Part shown: positions 14,868 to 20,677 of the stretch, piece by piece
How positions within the stretch are numbered: position 1 is the stretch's first letter
Layout: every line of letters begins with the position of its first letter
Source: Bacillota bacterium
GTDB taxonomy: Bacteria > Bacillota > UBA4882 > UBA8346
Direction: 5' to 3'
Length of the DNA stretch: 23,494 nucleotides
NCBI GenBank assembly: GCA_023415835.1
Contig: JAEZJK010000025.1
Coordinates: 1 to 23,494 of the forward strand
The notes under the pieces: generated by a model
Seen by the model: the letters and a program-made list of their open reading frames with translations, nothing else
What the model was told of the DNA's origin: nothing
The model's database searches: none
Translations under genes and position numbers: made by a program

Positions 14868-15656
14868 TTATTGAACCATGCTTAAAATAATTAAGATCAT
14901 TATTAAAGATGATAAATAACCCGTGTAGAGACCGATTCCTTTGAATCCGAAGAGAGTAAAGACACCCGATAACCTTATCGGGTTAATTAAAACGGTTAAG
15001 GTAACCATCGCCAGCAAAAATGGGGATCTGGCGGATATCATCAAGAAATATTTTGCCATAAAACCTAATTGGGGGGCGTACGTCAGGCGGAAAATGATTT
15101 GAGTGATATCAAACCTTTTTAAAAAAAGGTCGGCGATAACGCCGATGATGAGATAGATTCCGATAATGCCCAGGGATTTGAAGAAACTTTTAATTGTTTT
15201 TGCGGCGCTTTCCGGTTTCTGAAACACCCTATTCAAGCTGCTTTTTTCGAAGAAACCGTTAGCAAACCGGAAAGTTTTAGCGATTACACCGGCGATGATC
15301 CCCGCTAGAAAGGCAAGGACGATTCTTGGTATTCCTGTTCTCCAGGTAAAAGTGGGATCGAAAAACGGAACGAGAGTATTGAAAAGGGAATTGGATATGA
15401 TTAACGGCAGTATCATGGATAAAGGAAATCCGATTTTTGATAAAGCGACGAATATCGGGATTAATCCGTAGATCCCTAATGGGACAAGCAATCCCAGCAG
15501 AGAGGCGGCGATAATGATAAGGTAATCGTTATTCCTTTCGGAACTTAGCCTTTGATCAGGTAAATAGTAAATAAAGAGAGCTAATACGAAACCGACGGCA
15601 AATTGGACGATCTGAGCGACAATGCTGCCTCCCGCCTCTAAAAGAAAGTTCGGCAT
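14868..15656 (-). CDS. Diverged ArsP_1/DUF318-like permease lacking the Cys motifs
   Basis: This 262-residue integral membrane protein is the first gene of the operon, with a strong GAGGTGA site 5 bp before the ATG. It has about seven or eight hydrophobic segments. VPLGIYGLIPIFVALSKIG (about 58-76) corresponds clearly to SPLCMYGTVPLVAALGRKG of the other permease, but Gly61 replaces the Cys. The AFLAGIIAGVIAKTF segment and the basic central loop also match. The second half is shorter and its CGGG-like motif is not recognisable (region of ISARSPFLLAMVTLTVLINP). It is therefore a diverged, probably subfunctional homologue that may form a heteromeric transporter with the Cys-containing permease. 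Family assignment is moderate because it rests on alignment to its neighbour. Confidence 0.68.
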   Translation of the reverse strand: MPNFLLEAGGSIVAQIVQFAVGFVLALFIYYLPDQRLSSERNNDYLIIIAASLLGLLVPLGIYGLIPIFVALSKIGFPLSMILPLIISNSLFNTLVPFFDPTFTWRTGIPRIVLAFLAGIIAGVIAKTFRFANGFFEKSSLNRVFQKPESAAKTIKSFFKSLGIIGIYLIIGVIADLFLKRFDITQIIFRLTYAPQLGFMAKYFLMISARSPFLLAMVTLTVLINPIRLSGVFTLFGFKGIGLYTGYLSSLIMILIILSMVQ

Positions 15657-16175
15657 TGGTTCACCTCGTTGATTTTAAATAGGTCAAAATTTACAATAAT
15701 TCTTTAAAACATTTGTATCTTCGGTAATTTATTTCCAAATTCCTGCCTCGATTTGGATTTGGTTAATTAAAATGGTAAAAATGGGGATGGGGGAGGAGAA
15801 AATTTTTGGGGGAGTTGTATAAGGGCAAAAAGTTGGATTTTAGCGATAAAAAGGAGATTAGTTTTATTTTACAGCTTTTTTACCCATGCCTCGTAACTGA
15901 TGCCTATTGAAGGGAAGTCCGGGGTAAAGTGGCTGGATGATAAATTTTGGGAATTCTGGAGGAAATGTTTGAACCAGGAAGAAATAAGAACCAAATTGAT
16001 TTTGGGTGGTAATAATGAAAATAGGCTAAAGAGTTGAAGGTGAAGCGGTTGGTGTTTGCGGGAGAATAATAAAATAGACATTCCAGAATCAACCATTATT
16101 GAAAACAGGGCTTAAAAGTTAGCATACCTCGATCATATTTTTGCAAAAGAATTATTTCAGGAAGGAAGGTAGAAT
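15657..16175. other. Intergenic region between divergent units
   Basis: This 519-bp gap separates the minus-strand DUF362 operon from the plus-strand CPBP gene and should hold both promoters, though I could not place either with confidence. A purine-rich stretch with four G runs (15783-15825) is present. A 45-codon plus-strand open frame (15900-16037) encodes a plausible but unrecognised peptide (MPIEGKSGVKWLDDKFWEFW..), without a ribosome site; an overlapping minus-strand frame is rich in Ser, Leu and Phe and looks spurious. At 16055-16079 lies a 25-bp exact copy of the right end of the palindromic element at 18376-18513. Confidence 0.45.
16055..16098. repeat. Truncated copy of the MITE-like element's right end
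   Basis: Bases 16055-16079 are identical over 25 bp to 18503-18527. Both copies are followed, after 9-10 variable bases, by CAACCATTA (16090-16098 and 18538-18546). The GC-rich palindromic arm is not recognisable here, so this looks like a decayed or partial second insertion. Confidence 0.65.
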
Positions 16176-17185
16176 ATGCTTACGGGAATTAGGAAGATGC
16201 CGCTTTCCGAAGATATCTGTCAAATTATCAGACGCAATCCATTAATTATTTTTTTCGGTTTGTCATTCGCTTTTACCTGGACAGTCAGTTTAGTGATGGT
16301 TGGCCTTTTGAGACAGGGGGTGTATACCTTCGATCTTATTGCCGGATTTGGCCCGGTCCTGTCGGCCATGTTGGTTCCTCAATCATTGATCCCCAAAGAT
16401 CGGAACCTAAACCTAGCTCCAAGTTATTGGTTTTTATTTCGGCCTTACTGATTGCGGGATCGGTGCGCTGGATTAGCCGAATATGGTGGAAACACAATCT
16501 GGATTGGGGTGTACTCCCGGGTGATATTCTATTAGTAGTTTTGGCGGCGTTTGTACTTGCGAGCGCTTTTTCGGATAAGCACGGGATCCGTTCGTTATTA
16601 AAACCTTATCTCAATTGGCGGGTATCCTGGATATGGTATCTAGCCGCTATCGGGATCTGGCCGGGAATAACCTTTGCCGGTTATGTTTTGGGAGAATGGA
16701 TCGGTTTACCGATACCTGCCCTGCCTGTAAGACCGGATCTGCCGTTACCTCCGGCAGTGATTGTTTCCTTTGCCTGGGCGATGTTTTTCAATGGCGCATT
16801 GGGAGAAGAAGCCGGTTGGCGCGGGTTTGCCCTTCCCAGATTACAACGGAAATTCAGTCCCCTTATCGCCAGTATTATCTTGGGATTTATTTGGGGGGCG
16901 TTTCATTGGATATTTTATTTCATGAGTTTATATGGAAGAAGTTGGTTTATGTTCTGGGCTCGTTTGGGAGACATCGCCCTCGCCATTCTGTTCACCTGGC
17001 TTTATAACCGGACAAAGGGAAAAAGCCTGTTGCCGGTGCTCCTGATGCATGCCTCCTTTAACGCCACTAATGACTATTTACCCCGCGTCAAACTTACAGT
17101 CTATGCATTGCTTGGGATTATTGTATTGGTTGTAATATTCACCGATCGGATGTGGCGTTTTAAACCCATTGCCGAAATTGGTTGA
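16176..17185 (+). pseudogene. CPBP intramembrane metalloprotease, broken by a frameshift
   Basis: Two overlapping frames encode one protein. The first (16176-16451) has a good GGAAGGAAGGT site and reads into NPLIIFFGLSFAFTWTVSLV and GFGPVLSAMLV, the normal N-terminal helices of CPBP (Abi/CaaX protease) proteins. The second frame, open by 16427 and ending at 17185, carries on with further membrane helices and all catalytic motifs: GEEAGWRGFALPRLQ (EExxxR), WGAFHWIFYF (FxxxH) and LMHASFNATND (HxxxN/D). One net base change between about 16385 and 16440 would restore about 330 residues. CPBP proteases act in the membrane in prenyl-protein-like processing, bacteriocin self-immunity or signalling. 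The catalytic core is intact, so this is either recent inactivation or a sequencing/assembly error at a homopolymer (TTTTTATTT near 16430). Confidence 0.8.
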
Positions 17186-17271
17186 ACGATAGTAAAAATG
17201 CATTATTGCATTATTGGCACCTACAATTTTTGTTCTGCTACAAGCTGAAATAAATAAGGGAAGTGAAACCA

Positions 17272-17736
17272 ATGGATCACATAATTCAATTACATCAACG
17301 GCCGGGGAAAGACATAATTGAACAAATTGTTGAGATTGCAAAGCTTTTGACCGCAAAATGGTTCACGCCGAATGTACCGGGGGATATCGCAAAGGACTTA
17401 TTATTTCACGATGCCCTCATTCTGGTGGATCAAGAAGGGAAAACAAGATCATTTATCGTTTTTACAAGTTTGGACGGTTCCGTCAATATTTCATTAATGG
17501 GCACGCATCCTGATTTTAGGGGCAAAGGATACGGGTCGCTCCTCATGAACCATTTATTTGAGTATGTCAAAAGCTTGGGGTTTGAACGAGTAGTTGCTTT
17601 TACGGTTCCGCCGGATACTAAACCGTCTTATGAATCAACAGTAAAATTTTATAAAAAACTCGGGTTTGAGATTAAAAAACGTTATACCGAACTTTGGGAA
17701 AGCGGAGCTATCGAACTGGTGAAGGAACTGATTTGA
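17272..17736 (+). CDS. GNAT family N-acetyltransferase
   Basis: A 154-residue protein starting at ATG 17272; AAGGGA lies about 10 bp upstream, while the GTG at 17263 is too close to it. The acetyl-CoA binding motif A reads HPDFRGKGYGSLLMNHL (Q/R-x-x-G-x-G/A as RGKGYG). It is followed by SLGFERVVAFTVP and the C-terminal FYKKLGFEIKKRYTEL, the usual motif B of small GNAT enzymes. It should transfer an acetyl group from acetyl-CoA to an amine; the substrate cannot be predicted. It follows the CPBP gene by 86 bp and precedes a second GNAT gene on the same strand. The two share only the general fold motifs, so they are not a recent duplication. Confidence 0.85.
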   Translation: MDHIIQLHQRPGKDIIEQIVEIAKLLTAKWFTPNVPGDIAKDLLFHDALILVDQEGKTRSFIVFTSLDGSVNISLMGTHPDFRGKGYGSLLMNHLFEYVKSLGFERVVAFTVPPDTKPSYESTVKFYKKLGFEIKKRYTELWESGAIELVKELI

Positions 17737-17789
17737 AGATTTTATTATTTTGCCTTTGATTGGGGAGAACCGGATCAGAGGGGGTTCTT

Positions 17790-18311
17790 ATGGAACAGGT
17801 TGAAATTAGATGGGCTAATTGTAACGATTGGTCCGCTTTAGGTTTTATCCATTCGGAATCGTTTCGAAAGGCTTATCAAGGTATCATTCCGGATGATTTT
17901 TTAGATAATTTTACAATCGAAAAACGGCAGCGGTATTATCAAAAAGCCCTAAGCGAAGGTGTCGAGAAAACGGCGCTAATGTCGGTTGATCATAAGGCGA
18001 TTGGCATTCTTACGGTGGGGAAATGCCGGGATGATGATAAAGACGATAGCTACGAAGAAATCTGGGGAATCTATTTATTACAAGATTATTGGGGAAAAGG
18101 GCATGGTAAAATGCTCATAAACTGGGGAATAGATAGGCTGGAAGAATGGGGATATTTTAAGGCGACTTTGTGGGTATTGAAAGAAAATACCAACGCCAGA
18201 AGGTTTTATGAACATTTGGGCTTTGAATTCGACGGCACTGAGAAGCTGATTAAAATCGGCAAAGAATTAATCGAAGCGCGGTATTACAAATCATTCACGA
18301 TTAAAATCTAA
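17790..18311 (+). CDS. GNAT family N-acetyltransferase
   Basis: A 173-residue protein from ATG 17790, which has GAGGGG 5 bp upstream; the frame is open back to TTG 17760 without support. The N-terminal segment SESFRKAYQGIIPDDFLDNF and the core QDYWGKGHGKMLINW (motif A, GKGHG) are typical. TLWVLKENTNARRFYEHLGF (motif B) completes a GNAT of the common 'aYxGiiPxdyLd' type. These transfer acetyl groups from acetyl-CoA to amines; some relatives act on antibiotics or protein N-termini, but the substrate here is unknown. The 53-bp gap to the preceding GNAT gene suggests possible co-transcription. Confidence 0.86.
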   Translation: MEQVEIRWANCNDWSALGFIHSESFRKAYQGIIPDDFLDNFTIEKRQRYYQKALSEGVEKTALMSVDHKAIGILTVGKCRDDDKDDSYEEIWGIYLLQDYWGKGHGKMLINWGIDRLEEWGYFKATLWVLKENTNARRFYEHLGFEFDGTEKLIKIGKELIEARYYKSFTIKI

Positions 18312-18375
18312 GTTGTGTTCTTAAGAATGGTTGATTGAAATATCTGTTTGATAAAATTTAATGCCAAATACAATA

Positions 18376-18513
18376 TCTCCCGCTGAGGCGCAGAGGCGCT
18401 GAGTTTTAAAGATCAAGAATCGTTAATGAAACTTATAAAACATTCATTTTACAATATTATTCTATTTGATTATGTCTTATTTTTTCTCTGCGCCCCCGCG
18501 CCTTTGCGGGAGA
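18376..18513. repeat. MITE-like palindromic element with GC-rich imperfect terminal inverted repeats
   Basis: The left arm starting TCTCCCGCTGAGGCGCAGAG (18376-18402) is an imperfect inverted copy of the right arm ending CGCGCCTTTGCGGGAGA (18486-18513). The outer 8 bp are identical and most of the remaining positions match. The AT-rich centre (about 80 bp) is non-coding. Short elements with CTCTGCG..CTTTGCGGGAG ends are dispersed in many bacterial genomes. Size, inverted ends and a partial second copy at 16055 support a non-autonomous mobile element. Confidence 0.7.
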
Positions 18514-18585
18514 ATAATAAAATAGACCTATTAGTTCAACCATTACTACATAGCTAACATCTTAATGAGTAAACAAAGGAGACGA

Positions 18586-18804
18586 TTGCCCCCAAAATGT
18601 GCGGTAGAAAAAGATGCATTATTAAAAGAGACCCTATCGGATGAAGAAAGGTCATATTTTGAACCGGTGGTGGTGAAACAGACCAATCAGGTATGGATGC
18701 GATTTAAGGAAGAAGTTCAGCCGGGGCAAAAAAATGCTGATCGAACCTACATTAAAAATAATTGGGGTAGAATAGATGCAGCTTTTAATATTGATGTCGA
18801 ATAA
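18586..18804 (+). CDS. Small hypothetical protein
   Basis: I do not recognise this protein. I prefer TTG 18586, which has AAAGGAG (18575-18581) about 4 bp upstream, giving 72 residues; the in-frame ATG 18565 has no ribosome site. The product is hydrophilic and mixed-charge (PPKCAVEKDALLKETLSDEE.., with VWMRFKEEV and NWGRIDAAFNIDVE) and has no membrane segment. It lies 72 bp after the palindromic element, so it could be a fragment of a gene disrupted at its 5' end. A short spacer of 45 bp separates it from the DUF441 gene. Confidence 0.45.
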   Translation: MPPKCAVEKDALLKETLSDEERSYFEPVVVKQTNQVWMRFKEEVQPGQKNADRTYIKNNWGRIDAAFNIDVE

Positions 18805-18849
18805 TTACAATTAAGGATATCTTGAAATTTTTTGGGGAGATGATTTGGC

Positions 18850-19299
18850 TTGAGTTCCACTATTATTTTGGCGCTGATTCTTGCTGCTGCCGTACTTGGC
18901 AAAGCTAATTCGGTGGCAATTGCCGTATCTGGTTTACTGGTACTAAAACTCCTAGGTCTAGACAGAATTGTCTATCCGCATCTCGAAAAAAGCGGAATGA
19001 CATTGGGACTGATACTTCTTTTAGCTGCTATAATGGTACCTATTGCAAACGGCAGCGTTTCGGCGGGCAGTATCAAAAACGTCTTCACATCTTGGATAGG
19101 CTTGGCGGCTTTGGTTATTTCATTTTTAACAACCTACTTAAGCGGGCAAGGCTTAAGCTTTCTTCAGGGACATAGACAGGTTATGCCGGCCTTAATAATA
19201 GGAGCAGTGGCTGCTGCGGCATTTTTAGGAGGCGTGCCTGTCGGACCGCTTATTACATCGGGAATACTGGCTTTATTTGCCAAGTTGATTCAAAAATGA
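18850..19299 (+). CDS. DUF441 (UPF0756) family membrane protein
   Basis: This 149-residue membrane protein matches the DUF441/YtwI family in length and pattern. It has SSTIILALILAAAVLGKANS at the N-terminus, VSGLLVLKLLGLDRIV, the central LEKSGMTLGLILLLAAIMVPIANG, and SWIGLAALVISFLTTYLSGQGL. The C-terminus has PALIIGAVAAAAFLGGVPVGPLITSGI. Four or five hydrophobic helices are expected in the cytoplasmic membrane. Function is unknown. The TTG start follows a GGGGAG site with long spacing; no earlier start is available because a TGA precedes it in frame. The family is widespread in Bacillota, in line with the host assignment. Confidence 0.88.
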   Translation: MSSTIILALILAAAVLGKANSVAIAVSGLLVLKLLGLDRIVYPHLEKSGMTLGLILLLAAIMVPIANGSVSAGSIKNVFTSWIGLAALVISFLTTYLSGQGLSFLQGHRQVMPALIIGAVAAAAFLGGVPVGPLITSGILALFAKLIQK

Positions 19300-19342
19300 A
19301 AGTTTTACACCTCACCCCTGACTAATTGCTTGGCTTTATTTC

Positions 19343-19407
19343 AAAATTCCTCTGGCTCAATTGAAAAATTTCTCTGGTGAAATTTCGAAATTTCTCTAGA
19401 GGAATTT
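19343..19407. repeat. Short CTCTGG-type repeats ending in an AT-rich palindrome
   Basis: AAATTCCTCTGG, AAATTTCTCTGG and AAATTTCTCTAG occur in series at about 22-bp spacing. The last forms a near-perfect palindrome, AAATTTCTCTAGAGGAATTT (19388-19407). It lies about 90 bp after the DUF441 stop and may act as a weak terminator hairpin or be repeat debris. Confidence 0.4.
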
Positions 19408-19475
19408 TATAATTTATTTGGCTAAAAATTAAGAGGCCACGGAGACGTGGAGGCATAGAGAATGAAACAACCGTG

Positions 19476-19655
19476 CTATACTTCGACCGGGTCGTCGGGG
19501 TACGCTTCGTTACATTGGGCGATGATCTCGGCTTGGCTCTTGCCTATATTGGCGTAGTTGATCCATATTTTAAATCTACTATAGTAAACTTTGAAATTAA
19601 GCCAGTAAATTTTTAAATCTACTATAGTAAACTTTGAAATTAAGCCGGTAAACTT
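19476..19655 (-). pseudogene. C-terminal coding remnant fused into a tandem repeat
   Basis: Read on the minus strand, this frame is open for 59 codons with no proper start. It ends in a clearly protein-like stretch, INYANIGKSQAEIIAQCNEA followed by YPDDPVEV and a stop at 19476-19478. The upstream part of the frame runs through the 43-bp tandem repeats and gives repetitive FKVYYSRFKI-like sequence, so only the last 28 or so codons look like authentic gene. I do not recognise the family. It is most likely the 3' end of a gene whose front has been replaced by repeat expansion. Confidence 0.45.
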
Positions 19656-19712
19656 TTAAATCTACTATAGTAAATTTTTAAATTGAGCCTAGTGAATTTT
19701 TAAACCAAACAG
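19568..19712. repeat. 43-bp tandem direct repeat, three full copies plus a partial
   Basis: Copies span 19568-19610, 19611-19653 and 19654-19697, then a partial TTTTAAACCAAACAG. Copies 1 and 2 differ at two or three bases; copy 3 is more diverged after its first 20 bases. Each copy contains the perfect 10-bp palindrome TACTATAGTA. The arrangement resembles iterons or protein-binding arrays, but no replication or partition gene is next to it. Confidence 0.85.
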
Positions 19713-19750
19713 TTTAATTCTGAATCCTACTGGAATCCTTACAACAATAA

Positions 19751-19930
19751 ACTCCCCTTTCCCTTCGGGATATCAAAGCTTTAGAAGCGCTCCGCGACTA
19801 CCAAGATCAATACATCTTCATATCGTCTGAATTTTCACTCCCGGCCAAATATTGCAATTGGTGGGTTATGACCCTGAAATTTATCTGTCTCCGCCTACGC
19901 CTCCAGTACTTGATGGATAACGACGCTTGA
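19751..19930 (+). pseudogene. Frameshifted coding remnant of an unrecognised gene
   Basis: From 19751 one frame reads RDIKALEALRDYQDQYIFISSEF, with no start codon or ribosome site. Near 19831 the protein-like signal moves to a different frame, which reads FTPGQILQLVGYDPEIYLSP and on to PPTPPVLDG before a TAA at 19918-19920. The joined sequence looks like the C-terminal half of one protein broken by an indel. I do not recognise the family. It is consistent with the decayed state of the whole 19.3-20.6 kb stretch. Confidence 0.4.
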
Positions 19931-20028
19931 GTTACCTAATTTTACTGCTAAAACCAGTTGTTTTGCCGACTAAGGGTGTGAAATATGAGCATTAGGAAAT
20001 ACGGGGAAAAGCGGCGGGAGGATTAATT

Positions 20029-20190
20029 TTGGTATTTACCGATAGTGATCTACTTACGGGTATCGTGAATATACCGGAGAACATGCGTCATAAAAAGGTT
20101 GAGCTTATTGTTTTGCTATATAATGAAGACGGCAAAGAAAAAATAAAAAAAGGAATAAAAAACTTGTTTGGGGATGTAATATTCTCCTAA
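20029..20190 (+). CDS. Small antitoxin-like protein (orphan)
   Basis: A 53-residue reading frame starts at TTG 20029 with a clear GGGAGG site (20016-20021) 7 bp upstream. The product (VFTDSDLLTGIVNIPENMRH, then KKVELIVLLYNEDGKEKIKK) has the N-terminal beta-strand pattern 'IPENxRxKKVELIVL'. That pattern is typical of short AbrB/Phd-like or DUF2281-type antitoxins that precede PIN-domain or RelE toxins, including the KKVE(V/L)I(V/I) segment and a basic tail ending near LFGDV. No toxin gene follows, so it is an orphan or the remnant of a lost pair. The assignment rests on motif resemblance only. Confidence 0.5.
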   Translation: MVFTDSDLLTGIVNIPENMRHKKVELIVLLYNEDGKEKIKKGIKNLFGDVIFS

Positions 20191-20300
20191 TATTAACCAC
20201 GGACAGCAATGGTTCTTCTAGCAACTACCGATTCTTATTCTATCATATGTCTAAAATCAACTCACCCCGCATGGCTTTTTCATCATCGTTACTTCGGCTG

Positions 20301-20340
20301 GCCCCTCGTTACTTTTGAAAGTAAATCAGTAAAGAGGGGC
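20301..20340. repeat. Strong hairpin with 13-bp arms
   Basis: GCCCCTCGTTACT (20301-20313) pairs with AGTAAAGAGGGGC (20328-20340) with a single mismatch. No T run follows on either strand, so it is not a typical terminator. The 5' arm's TCGTTACTT also occurs just upstream (about 20286-20294). A mobile-element end or a structural repeat is possible. Confidence 0.55.
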
Positions 20341-20457
20341 TCGGTGGATTAGCCCTAAAAAACTCCCAAACCTGATCAGCCTTTCCTCTCTATTGAGCAG
20401 CTCAACAATGCCTAGGGTTACCCTTCCACTCAAATTATCAGCTTTGATGGCCTTCAT
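20326..20457 (-). pseudogene. Short minus-strand coding remnant
   Basis: From ATG 20457 a 43-codon frame reads MKAIKADNLSGRVTLGIVEL and LNREERLIRFGSF before stopping at 20326. The frame is open further upstream through DVYFDLTLAISL. The composition is protein-like, but there is no ribosome site and no recognised family, and its 3' end overlaps the large hairpin. I regard it as probable debris of a longer gene. Confidence 0.25.
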
Positions 20458-20524
20458 AAGGGAAATTGCAAGGGTTAGGTCAAAATAAACATCTCAAAGC
20501 TAAATTTTTTAATTTTAGACATCC

Positions 20525-20553
20525 TTTTCATAGTTTAAAATTTGGGTTATAAT
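20525..20553 (+). promoter_or_regulatory. Probable promoter of the adenylation-ACP gene
   Basis: A perfect TATAAT (20548-20553) has TTTTCA (20525-20530) at 17-bp spacing as the best -35 candidate. It lies about 125 bp before the ATG at 20678, leaving an AT-rich 5' leader of about 115 bases with no obvious riboswitch. Confidence 0.5.
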
Positions 20554-20677
20554 AGAAAAGGATAATTTATTTTGGAAACGAGATAAATGAAACCTAATAA
20601 ATTGTGATAAGTATTATTGGAAATTCTGGCCAATATTTGTGATTAGCCGGAATTAATTTAATTTTAGGGGTCTTGAC

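Noticed and set aside
15783..15825. Four G runs upstream of the CPBP gene, possible G-quadruplex
   Set aside because: Loops of 2, 14 and 10 bases are too long for a convincing quadruplex, and no regulatory link can be shown.
15869..16096. Minus-strand open frame of 75 codons
   Set aside because: Composition is skewed to Ser/Leu/Phe and it overlaps the element copy at 16055. It has no ribosome site and no recognisable motif.
19568..19712. Tandem repeats as a CRISPR array
   Set aside because: The copies are directly adjacent with no unique spacers and no cas genes are present.
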